Assembly (NCBI GenBank): GCA_016869535.1
Contig: VGDX01000001.1
Coordinates: forward strand, 62,001-126,000
Reading direction: 5' to 3'
Source of the DNA: Alphaproteobacteria bacterium
Lineage (GTDB): Bacteria > Pseudomonadota > Alphaproteobacteria > Rhizobiales > Methyloligellaceae
DNA length: 64,000 bases
The notes beneath the pieces are model-generated. The model was not told the DNA's origin. It saw only the letters and a list, made by a program, of their open reading frames with translations, and searched no databases. The stretch's first letter is position 1, and each line of letters begins with the position of its first letter. Below, in pieces: positions 30,090 to 38,589 of this stretch. A program made the translations under genes and the position numbers.

Positions 30090-30659
30090 ATGACGAAGGG
30101 CGACGACGGATCCAAGAAGACGAACGGCGACGGACCGGCCAAGGATGCCGGCGAGGCCGCCAAGGGCGTCGATGTGCCGCTGTCCGGCGAGGCGAAGGCC
30201 GCCTCCCAGGCGCAACTCGCCGTGCTCGCCCAATATATCAAGGACCTCTCCTATGAGAGCCCGGGCGCGCCGCAAACCTTGCAGCAGACGGGCCAGAATC
30301 CGCAGCTCAAGGTCAGCATCAACGTCAATGCCGGGCCGCGCGGCGAGGATATCTACGAGGTGATGCTGAATCTCGAGGTCCACGCCAAGAACGACGCCGG
30401 CGTGATCTACAATGTCGAGCTGGTCTATGGCGGGCTGTTCCGCTTGCAGAACATTCCGCAGCACCTGATCCAGCCCGTGCTGTTCGTCGATTGCCCGACG
30501 CTGCTGTTTCCTTTCATGCGCCGGGTTCTCGGCGATATCAGCCGCGACGGCGGTTTCCCGCCGCTGATGCTCGACCCGATCGATTTTGGCAGGCTCTATG
30601 CGCAGAACCTCGCCAAGGCCCAGCAGGCCCAGCCAGCGCAATCTCAAGCCAAGAACTAG
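30090..30659 (+). CDS. secB: protein-export chaperone SecB
   Basis: Cytosolic tetrameric chaperone delivering unfolded preproteins to SecA. 189 residues from ATG 30090 (AAAAGGGA upstream). The SecB core begins about residue 43 (VLAQYIKDLSYESPGAP) and contains VNVNAGPRGEDIYEV-type strands, YNVELVYGGLFRL and LLFPFMRRVLGDISRDGGFPPL. The about 40-residue Lys/Gly-rich N-terminal extension is longer than in E. coli. The stop codon overlaps that of convergent dnaQ in a CTAG. Confidence 0.95.
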   Translation: MTKGDDGSKKTNGDGPAKDAGEAAKGVDVPLSGEAKAASQAQLAVLAQYIKDLSYESPGAPQTLQQTGQNPQLKVSINVNAGPRGEDIYEVMLNLEVHAKNDAGVIYNVELVYGGLFRLQNIPQHLIQPVLFVDCPTLLFPFMRRVLGDISRDGGFPPLMLDPIDFGRLYAQNLAKAQQAQPAQSQAKN

Positions 30660-31345
30660 GCGTAGCGGAGCCAGAGTGCCTCGGCGCCGAGCGTGGCGAC
30701 GAAGGCGCGATGCGCCTCGATCTCCGCGGCGCTGACCCGCGCCTCAAGCGGCCGCTCGCGCCGGCGCATGGTTTCGCCGTTGGCATAGAGCAGGGCCGCC
30801 TGCCCGCCATTGACGGCGAATTCGAGCCGCGCCTGATGGCCGCCGACCAGTTCCACATAGACAGAGGCGAGCAAGCGGCAATCGAGCAGCGCGCCATGCG
30901 TCTCGCGCTCGGAAAGATCAATGCCGTAGCGCTTGCACAGCGCATCGAGCGAGCAGGGCGCGCCGGGATGGCGGCGGCGCGCGAGAGCGAGCGTGTCCAC
31001 CACACGGTCCCAGCGCAGCAGCGGGCGCGCGACACGCTCAAGCTCGGCGTTGAGAAAGGCAAAGTCGAAGGCGGCGTTATGCGCCACCAGCATGGCGCCT
31101 TCGATAAAGCCAAGCATGTCGTCGGCGATCTCGCCGAAGCGAGGCTTGTCGCGCAGAAATTCCAGGGAAAGGCCGTGCACCTCGAAGGCTTCGTAGGGCA
31201 CCTCCCGTTCGGGATTGACATGCGCATGCCACACGCGCCCGGTGGGGATGCCGTTGACGAGCTCGACGCAACCGATCTCGACAAGGCGATGGCCTTCATA
31301 CGGGTCAAGTCCCGTGGTCTCGGTGTCGAGGACGATCTCGCGCAA
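30656..31345 (-). CDS. dnaQ: DNA polymerase III epsilon subunit
   Basis: 3'-5' proofreading exonuclease of the replicase. Exo I IVLDTETTGLDP, Exo II VAHNAAFDFAFLNAEL, Exo III HGALLDCRLLASVY (DEDDh type). I prefer the TTG start at 31345 because it gives MREIVLDTETTG, the conserved N-terminus, with GGGGAG upstream; the ATG at 31375 lies in a palindromic repeat (its frame reads WIPAFAGM, a signature of translated repeat). About 229 residues. Last gene of the ppsR-like/maf/aroE/coaE unit. Confidence 0.93.
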   Translation of the reverse strand: MREIVLDTETTGLDPYEGHRLVEIGCVELVNGIPTGRVWHAHVNPEREVPYEAFEVHGLSLEFLRDKPRFGEIADDMLGFIEGAMLVAHNAAFDFAFLNAELERVARPLLRWDRVVDTLALARRRHPGAPCSLDALCKRYGIDLSERETHGALLDCRLLASVYVELVGGHQARLEFAVNGGQAALLYANGETMRRRERPLEARVSAAEIEAHRAFVATLGAEALWLRYA

Positions 31346-31371
31346 GGTGTCCGGTTCTCCCCAGTCGGCGG

Positions 31372-31470
31372 TCATTCCCGCGAAAGCGGGAATCCAGTAA
31401 CCCCAGGCCTTCGTAATCATAAAGGACAATGGTTACTGGATTGCCCGGTCAAGCCGGGCAATGACAGGAC
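31372..31470. repeat. composite palindromic repeat between coaE and dnaQ
   Basis: Two hairpins, CATTCCCGC-GAAA-GCGGGAAT and ATTGCCCGG-TCAA-GCCGGGCAAT, face each other, joined by a longer inverted repeat CCAGTAAC/GTTACTGG around a 30-base centre. Both hairpin types are familiar from many intergenic positions in Rhizobiales. No coding capacity. Confidence 0.75.
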
Positions 31471-31476
31471 TTTACT

Positions 31477-32097
31477 TTACTTGGAACGCAATCGCTCCAT
31501 CACTGCGCCTTGGCGGCCGCGAAGTGATTCGATGAGCCGGTCAAGCTCAGCATGCATGGCGGAAAGAGGCAAGGCGCTGTCCACAACGTAGTCGGCGCGG
31601 GCGCGTTTCTCGGCATCGGGAAGCTGGCGCGCCAGCAGATGCTCGAGCTTGTCGGCGGTCATATTTGGCCGCGCCAGCACGCGTTCCCGTTGTACCGCTT
31701 CCGGGGCGCTGAGCACGATGGTCACGTCGACGCGTTGATGCGCGCCCGTTTCGAACAGCAGCGGGATTTCCAGCACCGCCATGGGCTCGCCTTTCGCATC
31801 CTGCGCGCGCAGGAATTCGATCTCGGCGGCGACCACCCGAGGATGAACGATCTCCTCGAGCTGCTTCAGACGTTCCGGCGCGCCGGAAATCTGCTGGGAG
31901 AGCTTTTGGCGATCGACCTTGCCGCCGCTTGTCACGCCCGGGAAGGCAGCCTCGATCGCCGCAACCGCTTCACCTTCATACAGGTCATGCACGCACGCAT
32001 CGGCGTTGAACACGGGCACGCAGCGTACGGCGAAATGTCTGGCCGCCTCGGATTTGCCCATGCCGATGCCGCCGGTAAGACCGATGACCAGCATCAT
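31477..32097 (-). CDS. coaE: dephospho-CoA kinase
   Basis: Last step of coenzyme A synthesis. 206 residues from the ATG at 32097, which overlaps the aroE stop; longer in-frame extension not conserved. P-loop IGLTGGIGMGKSEAARHF, NADACVHDLY, and the lid region HPRVVAAE followed by EIPLLFETG. Confidence 0.96.
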   Translation of the reverse strand: MMLVIGLTGGIGMGKSEAARHFAVRCVPVFNADACVHDLYEGEAVAAIEAAFPGVTSGGKVDRQKLSQQISGAPERLKQLEEIVHPRVVAAEIEFLRAQDAKGEPMAVLEIPLLFETGAHQRVDVTIVLSAPEAVQRERVLARPNMTADKLEHLLARQLPDAEKRARADYVVDSALPLSAMHAELDRLIESLRGRQGAVMERLRSK

Positions 32098-32945
32098 GCC
32101 GCTCCGAGGCTTGCCGTGACCTGCGCCCGCAACTCTTTGGTCACTTCGGGACGCACGCCGAACCATAATTCGAAACCCGGCACGGCTTGATGCAGCAGCA
32201 TGCCTAATCCATCGACCGTCGTCCGTCCCCGGTTGCGCGCCGCGGCAAGCAGCGGCGTCATCAGCGGCGTGTAGACGATATCGGCCACGACGGCATCGTC
32301 CCGCAAGGCGGCAAGGTCGAGGTCGAGCGGCGGTTCACCAATCATGCCGAGGCTCGTCGTGTTGACGATGAGCCCGCACTCGGCGACGGCGGCATCGCGT
32401 TTCTTCCAATCGATCAATTCGATCCAATCGGCGGTTTTGGACATCGGCCCGAAATAGCTGGCAAGCGTCTCGGCCTTGCTCCGCGTCCGGTTGGTCAGCA
32501 GGATCTTGGCGGCGCCTGACTGGAGCAGGCCGTAAAGGATGGCGCGCGTCGCCCCGCCCGCGCCGATGACGAGGACCGAACGCCGCTCTTTGTTCCATTG
32601 CGGCGCCTGCTCGTTCAGATTGGTCATGAAGCCGTGGGCGTCGGTATTGGTGGCGTTGAGCTTGCCGGCCGCATCGAGCCAAAGCGTATTGGCGGCGCCA
32701 ATGGCGTAAGCCGCCTCGTCGGCGGCGTCCGCGGCTTTGAGGGCGGCGAGCTTGTGCGGCAGCGTGACATTCGCCCCCACATAACCACGCTCGGCAAGCG
32801 ACCGCAGAAAAGCCTCGGCCTCCCCCGGCGGCACCGCCTCTTTCTCATAGGCGCCGTCGATGCCGTAATGCTTGAGCCAATAGCGATGGATCAAGGGAGA
32901 GCGGGAATGCTCGACCGGCCAGCCGATGACACAGGCGCGCTTCAT
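32094..32945 (-). CDS. aroE: shikimate dehydrogenase
   Basis: NADPH-dependent reduction of 3-dehydroshikimate in aromatic amino-acid synthesis. 283 residues: CVIGWPVEHSRSPLIHRYW (shikimate site), ANVTLPHKLAAL (catalytic Lys), NTDAHGF, and the nucleotide-binding VIGAGGATRAILYGL with NRTRSKAE (NADPH preference). Three bases after maf. Confidence 0.96.
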   Translation of the reverse strand: MKRACVIGWPVEHSRSPLIHRYWLKHYGIDGAYEKEAVPPGEAEAFLRSLAERGYVGANVTLPHKLAALKAADAADEAAYAIGAANTLWLDAAGKLNATNTDAHGFMTNLNEQAPQWNKERRSVLVIGAGGATRAILYGLLQSGAAKILLTNRTRSKAETLASYFGPMSKTADWIELIDWKKRDAAVAECGLIVNTTSLGMIGEPPLDLDLAALRDDAVVADIVYTPLMTPLLAAARNRGRTTVDGLGMLLHQAVPGFELWFGVRPEVTKELRAQVTASLGAA

Positions 32946-32948
32946 GGT

Positions 32949-33572
32949 TCAGCCCTCGATGACGCCTTCGCGCCGGAGCGCGGCGAGAAGCGGCAGGAGC
33001 GGCAGGCCGAGCACGGTGAAATAATCCCCCTCGATCTTCTCGAAGAGTTGAATGCCGACAGACTCGATCTGATAGGCGCCGACCGAGTTCAACACCTCTT
33101 CGCCCGCGGCGGCAAGATAGCGGCCGATGAACTCGGGGCTGAGCTTGCGCATGGTCAGCGTCGCCATCTGGGTGTCGGCCCACACGATCTCGCCGCCCGT
33201 GGCCAAGGCGGCCGCCGTGTGCAGCGTATGGGTCTTGCCGCTGAGATCGAGCAATTGCCGCCGCGCGTCCTCCATGCTGCCGGGCTTGCTCATTATGGTA
33301 TCGCCGAAGCTCAGCACCTGGTCGGCGCCGATCACATAGGCTTTGCGCGCAAGCTCGCTGACCGCTTCCGCCTTGGCGCGGGCAAGCACCTCGGCCACGT
33401 CTTGCGGCGCCAGCAGCGCATCGCCGCCGACCGCCTCGCGCATGGCGCTTTCGTCGAGACCGGGCGCCTCGACGATGAAGGCAAGTCCCGCCGCCTCGAG
33501 CAGCTGAGCGCGGACTTTACTTGTCGAGGCGAGGATCAGCGGCGGACGCCCGGCCTGCAAGAACCCGCTCAT
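32949..33572 (-). CDS. maf: Maf-like nucleoside triphosphate pyrophosphatase
   Basis: House-cleaning nucleotide pyrophosphatase of the Maf family, 207 residues. LILASTSKVRAQLLEAAG is the phosphate-binding start, YVIGADQVL the catalytic Asp region, and SKPGSMEDARRQLLDLSGKTHTL the conserved lysine loop (split: SKPGSMEDARRQLL, LSGKTHTL). Maf proteins fall into dTTP/UTP and m7GTP groups; this one, with STSKVR rather than SxSPRR, cannot be assigned safely. Its start overlaps the stop of the upstream gene (ATGA). Confidence 0.9.
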   Translation of the reverse strand: MSGFLQAGRPPLILASTSKVRAQLLEAAGLAFIVEAPGLDESAMREAVGGDALLAPQDVAEVLARAKAEAVSELARKAYVIGADQVLSFGDTIMSKPGSMEDARRQLLDLSGKTHTLHTAAALATGGEIVWADTQMATLTMRKLSPEFIGRYLAAAGEEVLNSVGAYQIESVGIQLFEKIEGDYFTVLGLPLLPLLAALRREGVIEG

Positions 33573-34402
33573 GCTTCGAGCGCCGGCGCTTCGCGGTCGT
33601 CATACAGGCGGATGATGGCCGCGGCTGTTTCCTCGATCGAGCGTCGGGTCACGTCGATGATCGGCCAGCCGTGCTTGGCGCAGAGCTGTCGCGTCTGGGC
33701 GATCTCGGCGGCGATGGTCTCGCGGTCGACATAGTCCTCGAGATGGTTCTGCGCCTGGTCGATGACGCGGTTCTGCCGCACCTGGGCGATGCGCTCAGGT
33801 GACGCCACCAGCGCCACGACCAGGGCATTGGTCGGCGCTTCGAGCTGCGGCGGCACCGGCACGCGGGGTACGAGGGGCACGTTCGCGGTCTTGAAGCCGC
33901 GATTGGCGAGATAGATTGATGTCGGCGTCTTCGAGGTGCGGCTGATGCCGATCAGCACGATATCGGCGTCATTGAGATTTTCCGGCAAATGGCCGTCGTC
34001 ATGCAGCATGGTGAAGTTGAGGGCCTCGATGCGGCGGAAATAATCGGCATCGAGGACGTGCTGGCCGCCGACCGTGGGCGTGGCCTTGGTGCCGAGATAG
34101 GATTCGAACACTTGCAGAATGGGCTTCAGCGCCGGCACGCAAGGCAGGTTCAGCCTCTTGCAGGCCTCTTCCAGATGGTCGGCCAACTCGCGGTTGAACA
34201 GCGTGTAGAGCACGATGCCGGGCGCGGCTTCGACATCCTTGAGCACGCGCTCGAGCTCGCGGCGGCTCCTGACCAAAGGATGTAAATGCTCGACGGCGCG
34301 GACTTGCGCATATTGCACGCGCACGGCCTTGGCGATGGTGATGAGCGTCTCACCGGTCGCGTCCGAGATCATATGCAGGTGGAAGGAGCGTGGGATATCC
34401 AT
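33569..34402 (-). CDS. pyruvate phosphate dikinase / PEP synthase regulatory protein (DUF299)
   Basis: Bifunctional kinase/pyrophosphorylase that inactivates and reactivates PPDK or PEP synthetase by phosphorylating a threonine. 277 residues with FHLHMISDATGETL at the start, the P-loop IGISRTSKTPTSIYLANRG and VDRETIAAEI. To my knowledge this family is what Rickettsia RP001 and the gene next to Caulobacter Cori belong to, so it marks the replication origin. First gene of the maf-aroE-coaE-dnaQ unit; which dikinase it controls is not visible here. Confidence 0.9.
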   Translation of the reverse strand: MDIPRSFHLHMISDATGETLITIAKAVRVQYAQVRAVEHLHPLVRSRRELERVLKDVEAAPGIVLYTLFNRELADHLEEACKRLNLPCVPALKPILQVFESYLGTKATPTVGGQHVLDADYFRRIEALNFTMLHDDGHLPENLNDADIVLIGISRTSKTPTSIYLANRGFKTANVPLVPRVPVPPQLEAPTNALVVALVASPERIAQVRQNRVIDQAQNHLEDYVDRETIAAEIAQTRQLCAKHGWPIIDVTRRSIEETAAAIIRLYDDREAPALEA

Positions 34403-34829
34403 GGCACTGTCTTTGGATAACCATGAAGAAGAGAGGGGAGCAACACGGGCGGCGTCAGGGCCTCTCCCGCTCCCTCCCGCGATGTGTCAAATTTTCTTCA
34501 CAGATTCGCCGGAGTCGAGAAAATGACGGCGTTTCGGCGACGCTTCGCAATACCTCTCCTCATCACCATGGCCGCACTCCACTTATAACCAGGTTTTCCA
34601 GGCTTTATACACGCCAGCCAAGCCCCGCGACGGGTCTCATTCCCAAAGGAGAGGGTCCTTATCAACGAAATTAGCCACAGATGCCCATAATCCGGCCCAG
34701 CCAGACCGGAGGCGGCTTGCGAGTCCTGTCGATAGGCTGGTGAGGACCCTGAATGTCCGCTATCCACGCCCCAACTGTAACAATAAAAACCTTTTAGAGA
34801 CTCTCTCTTTTAGTATTTAGGGATCGCCC
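34403..34829. other. putative chromosomal replication origin (oriC)
   Basis: The 427-bp divergent gap between the DUF299 gene and hemE, the place of Caulobacter Cori. By eye: DnaA-box-like 9-mers at 34412-34420 (complement TTATCCAAA), 34605-34613 (TTATACACG) and 34671-34679 (TTAGCCACA), each one mismatch from TTATNCACA; weaker ones at 34494-34502 and 34760-34768. Four GANTC (CcrM) sites at 34503, 34512, 34721 and 34799. An AT-rich run at about 34776-34820 next to hemE could be the unwinding element. ATAACCAT at 34417-34424 resembles a CtrA half-site and overlaps the first DnaA-like box. No ORF of note. Confidence 0.65.
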
Positions 34830-35876
34830 ATGCTCCGCGTTCCTCGTCCCGACGGGCTCCTGCTGCGGGCACTCGCCGGTAAACCGAACGACAGGCCGCC
34901 GGTCTGGCTGATGCGCCAGGCGGGGCGCTATCTCCCGGAATATCGTGAGGTGCGGGCCAAAGCCGGCTCCTTCCTCGATCTTTGTCGCAATCCAGCCCTT
35001 GCCGCCGAGGTCACGCTGCAGCCTTTGCGGCGGTTCGAACTCGACGCGGCCATCGTGTTCTCAGACATCCTGATCGTGCCCTATGCACTCGGGCAGAAGG
35101 TGGAGTTCGTCGAGGGCGAGGGGCCGAAGCTTGATCCGGTCAGCGACGGCAAGGCGATGGCGAGGTTGAATGCGAGCCGCGCGGATGAAGCGTTTGCGCC
35201 GGTCTATGAGACGGTCGCGCGCGTGGTGGCGGAGTTGCCAGAGGCCGTGCCGCTGATCGGCTTTTGCGGCGCGCCATGGACGGTCGCGACCTATATGGTC
35301 GAAGGCTCAGGCAGCAAGGACCAGGCCGCTTCGCGTCTCATGGCCTATCGCGAGCCCGAGATTTTCCAGGCCCTGATCGACCTTCTGGTGGCGGTGTCGG
35401 CGGACTATCTGCTCGGCCAGATCAAGGCCGGCGCCAGTGTCCTACAGATCTTCGACAGCTGGGCCGGCTCACTGCCCGAAGATCAGTTCGAACGCTGGTG
35501 CATCGCCCCGACCAAGCAGATTGTGGCGCGGGTGAAGAAGGAAGCGCCGGAAATTCCGGTGATTGGCTTTCCCCGCGGCGCAGACCTGCTCGCGGAGCGT
35601 TACGCTAGGGAGACCGGCATCGATGCGATTGGCTGCGGCACCAGCATGCCGGTCGGCTGGATGCAGCGATTGCAGATGCATATTCCGGTGCAAGGCAATC
35701 TCGATCCGCTGCTGCTGCTGGCCGGCGGGCCCGCGCTCGACACGCGCACGCGGGAGATCATCGCCATACTCGGCAGCGGCCCCTTCGTGTTCAATCTCGG
35801 CCATGGCATCCATCCCGACACGCCCATTGATCACGTCGCCCGACTCGTGACACAGGTGAAGTCCGGCGCTCCCTGA
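34830..35876 (+). CDS. hemE: uroporphyrinogen decarboxylase
   Basis: Decarboxylates uroporphyrinogen III to coproporphyrinogen III in heme synthesis. 348 residues with the signatures PPVWLMRQAGRYLPEYR and GFCGAPWTVATYMVEG, the catalytic Asp in IVFSDILIVP, and NLGHGIHPDTP near the C-terminus. Followed after 16 bp by hemJ. Confidence 0.97.
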   Translation: MLRVPRPDGLLLRALAGKPNDRPPVWLMRQAGRYLPEYREVRAKAGSFLDLCRNPALAAEVTLQPLRRFELDAAIVFSDILIVPYALGQKVEFVEGEGPKLDPVSDGKAMARLNASRADEAFAPVYETVARVVAELPEAVPLIGFCGAPWTVATYMVEGSGSKDQAASRLMAYREPEIFQALIDLLVAVSADYLLGQIKAGASVLQIFDSWAGSLPEDQFERWCIAPTKQIVARVKKEAPEIPVIGFPRGADLLAERYARETGIDAIGCGTSMPVGWMQRLQMHIPVQGNLDPLLLLAGGPALDTRTREIIAILGSGPFVFNLGHGIHPDTPIDHVARLVTQVKSGAP

Positions 35877-35892
35877 CACCTGGGCAATTCAC

Positions 35893-36321
35893 ATGTGGCT
35901 CCTCTACATCAAGGCCTTCCACATCATCGCCGTGATCGCCTGGATGGCGGGGCTGCTCTATCTGCCGCGCCTGTTCGTCTATCACGCCGGGTCGAAACCG
36001 GGCTCCGAGCAGTCCGAGACCTTCAAAATCATGGAGCGGCGCCTGCTGCGCTTCATCACCACGCCGGCGATGATCGCGTCCTGGGTGTTCGGGCTGATCC
36101 TCGCAATCTACGCCATCGGCTGGCGCACCGCCGGCTGGTTCCACCTGAAACTCGTGCTGGTGATCCTGCTCTCCGCCTATAGCGGGCTGCTCGCCAAATG
36201 GACCCGCGATTTCGCCATGGATCGGAACACGCATCCGGCGCGTTTCTACCGTATCGCCAACGAAGTCCCCACGATTCTGATGATTCTGATCGTGATTCTC
36301 GCGGTTGTCCGCCCCTTCTAA
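35893..36321 (+). CDS. hemJ: protoporphyrinogen oxidase HemJ
   Basis: Membrane protein of the UPF0093/HemJ family, oxidising protoporphyrinogen IX to protoporphyrin IX in bacteria without HemY/HemG. 142 residues with four hydrophobic segments; WLLYIKAFHIIAVIAW (conserved His), GLLYLPRLFVYH and HLKLVLVILLSAYSG are typical. It sits directly after hemE, as in other alphaproteobacteria. Confidence 0.95.
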   Translation: MWLLYIKAFHIIAVIAWMAGLLYLPRLFVYHAGSKPGSEQSETFKIMERRLLRFITTPAMIASWVFGLILAIYAIGWRTAGWFHLKLVLVILLSAYSGLLAKWTRDFAMDRNTHPARFYRIANEVPTILMILIVILAVVRPF

Positions 36322-36560
36322 GGGGTCAAGTTTATCTCTTTCCGCGCCCCGCATGGGTCTGCTATAAGATGAATCGCTTCCACTCCGGGACGCTGTCGCG
36401 CGCCCGCTCTCCTCTCAAAAAGGTCGGGTTGCCCGGAACGGAGCCGGCGCCAAGCTACGCCTTCCCGCCGACCGTCCTTTTCCCTTCCCCCGTTAAGATC
36501 CGCGCTATGCGCGGAATGTTCCAAAACCCAAGTCCAATTTCCCTTTCGGAGTAAACCTGC
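36322..36560 (+). promoter_or_regulatory. rho leader region with C-rich segment
   Basis: 239 bp between hemJ and rho. Two stretches are rich in C and poor in G on the transcribed sense: about 36402-36420 and, more strikingly, 36464-36500 (pyrimidine-rich with few G). Such sequence is what Rho binds (rut-like), and rho is known to be autoregulated by Rho-dependent termination in its leader in E. coli. CTATAAG at 36362-36368 might be a -10 element. Inference only. Confidence 0.4.
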
Positions 36561-37826
36561 ATGCAGGAAATGAAACTGCAAGATTTGAAGACCAAGTCGC
36601 CGACGGAGCTGTTGAGTTTCGCCGAGGAGGTCGATGTTGAGAACGCGAGCGCCATGCGCAAGCAGGAGCTCATGTTCGCGATCCTGAAACAACTCGCCGC
36701 CCGGGATGTGGACATCACCGGCACCGGCGTGGTCGAGGTGCTGCAGGATGGCTTCGGCTTCCTGCGCTCGCCCGACTCGAACTATCTCGCCGGCCCCGAC
36801 GACATCTACATCTCGCCGTCGCAGATCAGGCGCTTCGGCCTCAGAACCGGTGATACGGTCGAAGGCCAGATCAGGAGCCCCAAGGAGGGCGAACGCTATT
36901 TCGCGCTGCTGAAGGTCAACACCATCAATTTCGAGGATCCCGAGAAGCAGCGCCACAAGATCCATTTCGACAATCTGACACCGCTCTATCCCGACGAGTG
37001 GCTCGAGATGGAAACGCAAGACCCCACCAAGAAGGACAATACCGGCCGCGTCATCGACATCGTGTCGCCGATCGGCAAGGGCCAGCGCGGCCTGATCGTG
37101 GCGCAGCCGCGCACCGGAAAGACCGTCATCCTGCAGAACATCGCCCACGCCATCACCGCCAATCATCCCGAATGCTATCTCATCGTGCTGCTCATCGACG
37201 AGCGGCCCGAGGAGGTGACCGACATGCAGCGCTCGGTGAAGGGCGAGGTGGTGTCGTCGACCTTTGACGAGCCGGCCTCGCGTCACGTGCAGGTCGCCGA
37301 GATGGTGATCGAGAAGTCTAAGCGCCTGGTCGAGCACGGCCGCGACGTGGTCATCCTGCTCGATTCCATCACGCGGCTTGGCCGCGCCTACAACACCGTG
37401 GTGCCGTCTTCCGGCAAGGTGCTGACCGGCGGCGTGGACGCCAATGCGCTGCAGCGCCCGAAGCGCTTCTTCGGCGCCGCCCGCAATATCGAGGAAGGCG
37501 GTTCCCTCACCATCATCGCCACGGCGCTGATCGACACCGGCAGCCGCATGGACGAGGTGATCTTCGAGGAGTTCAAGGGCACCGGTAATTCGGAAATCGT
37601 GCTCGACCGCAAGGTGGCCGACAAGCGCGTGTTCCCCGCCATCGACATCGCGCGCTCCGGCACGCGCAAGGAGGAGCTCCTGGTTCCCGCCGATCAGCTC
37701 AAGAAGATGTATGTGCTCCGCCGCATCCTGAACCCGATGGGCACCATGGATGCGATCGAGTTCCTGCTCGACAAGCTGAAGCAGACCAAGAACAATTCCG
37801 AGTTCTTCGACTCGATGAACACCTAG
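36561..37826 (+). CDS. rho: transcription termination factor Rho
   Basis: Hexameric RNA helicase for Rho-dependent termination. 421 residues: N-terminal helix bundle beginning [18 protein letters not shown], cold-shock-like RNA-binding domain ([22 protein letters not shown]), Walker [16 protein letters not shown], Walker [18 protein letters not shown]-loop/R-loop region [21 protein letters not shown]. Normal length. Confidence 0.97.
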   Translation: MQEMKLQDLKTKSPTELLSFAEEVDVENASAMRKQELMFAILKQLAARDVDITGTGVVEVLQDGFGFLRSPDSNYLAGPDDIYISPSQIRRFGLRTGDTVEGQIRSPKEGERYFALLKVNTINFEDPEKQRHKIHFDNLTPLYPDEWLEMETQDPTKKDNTGRVIDIVSPIGKGQRGLIVAQPRTGKTVILQNIAHAITANHPECYLIVLLIDERPEEVTDMQRSVKGEVVSSTFDEPASRHVQVAEMVIEKSKRLVEHGRDVVILLDSITRLGRAYNTVVPSSGKVLTGGVDANALQRPKRFFGAARNIEEGGSLTIIATALIDTGSRMDEVIFEEFKGTGNSEIVLDRKVADKRVFPAIDIARSGTRKEELLVPADQLKKMYVLRRILNPMGTMDAIEFLLDKLKQTKNNSEFFDSMNT

Positions 37827-37844
37827 CGCGCTCGCCAATTAAAA

Positions 37845-37952
37845 CCTCATGCTGAGGAGCGCCCTTTGGGGCGCGTCTCGAAGCATGGGCCTCACCCTTC
37901 GAGACGCTCGCTTCACCACTTCGTGGTTTCGCTCGCCCTCAGGGTGAGGGCT
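37845..37952. repeat. tandem palindromic repeat after rho
   Basis: Two palindromic units: CCTCATGCTGAGGAGCGCCC up to CTCGAAGCATGGG, then CCTCACCCT up to AGGGTGAGG (about 37890-37950) enclosing an inner hairpin CACCACTTCGTGGT-like core. The CCTCA...CTCGAAG... pattern is a familiar multi-copy family in Bradyrhizobium-like genomes. It may end rho transcription, but there is no T-run. Confidence 0.7.
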
Positions 37953-37974
37953 TAGAGGCCGGCATGAGCGCCGG

Positions 37975-38589
37975 CTATTTCCAGAAATCGCGGTGCGGGG
38001 CGACCAGTTCGGCCTCGAGCTCGGGAAAGGGACCGTACACCGCGATCTTCTTCTGGCCGGCGCCGAGCACGGTCCGGCAGGGCAGATGCATGGTCAGGTT
38101 CTGGGCATCGTCGCCCGTAAGCGCCAGCAGCGCGGTCTCCTCGACGCCATAGACGACGCGGCCGATATTCGCCCAGTAGATCGTGCCGGCACACATGGCG
38201 CAGGGCTCAAACGTCGTGACCAGCGTGCAACCCCGGAGGAACTCCGCCCCATAAGCGGCGAAGGCGCGGCGGGAGAGTTCGGTCTCGGCGTGGCGCACGG
38301 TATCGAGGTTGCCCTGCCTCATCATGATAGCGTCGTCGGGGCCGACCAGCACCGCACCGAAGGGATGATGCCCGTGCGCCGCCGTCTCGCGGGCGACCTC
38401 ATTGGCGGTGCGGAGGTGGGCAATCATCTCGTCGCGGGTCATGGGTGGCGGCTCCTCGAGCCCTGCAGCCGCCTCCTTTGCCACAGCCTGTGTCGTGCCG
38501 ATCTTGCCGATTGTGGCGATCGCGATCGCCGCGCCGCCGAGATTCAAGAAAAAATCACGCCGCGAACGCGGCGCCCCTATTTTGCACAT
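37975..38589 (-). CDS. Tat-exported nucleoside/cytidine deaminase family protein
   Basis: Zinc-dependent deaminase of the CDA/guanine-deaminase superfamily in 204 residues. The metal site is VRHAETEL (His100, proton-shuttle Glu102) and EPCAMCAG (Cys130, Cys133). The N-terminus has a twin-arginine signal, SRRDFFLNLGGAAIAIA (Arg10-Arg11 and a hydrophobic stretch), so it is likely exported folded to the periplasm, which is unusual for a family that normally works in the cytosol. Substrate unknown. It is preceded by 113 bp and a relic of the DUF255 gene. Confidence 0.85.
   Translation of the reverse strand: MCKIGAPRSRRDFFLNLGGAAIAIATIGKIGTTQAVAKEAAAGLEEPPPMTRDEMIAHLRTANEVARETAAHGHHPFGAVLVGPDDAIMMRQGNLDTVRHAETELSRRAFAAYGAEFLRGCTLVTTFEPCAMCAGTIYWANIGRVVYGVEETALLALTGDDAQNLTMHLPCRTVLGAGQKKIAVYGPFPELEAELVAPHRDFWK

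Noticed and set aside
34663-34676. IHF-like site (TATCAA...ATTA) in the putative origin
   Set aside because: Spacing is one base off the WATCAANNNNTTR consensus.
37284-37289. CACGTG in rho as a further parS
   Set aside because: Flanking bases do not fit the consensus.
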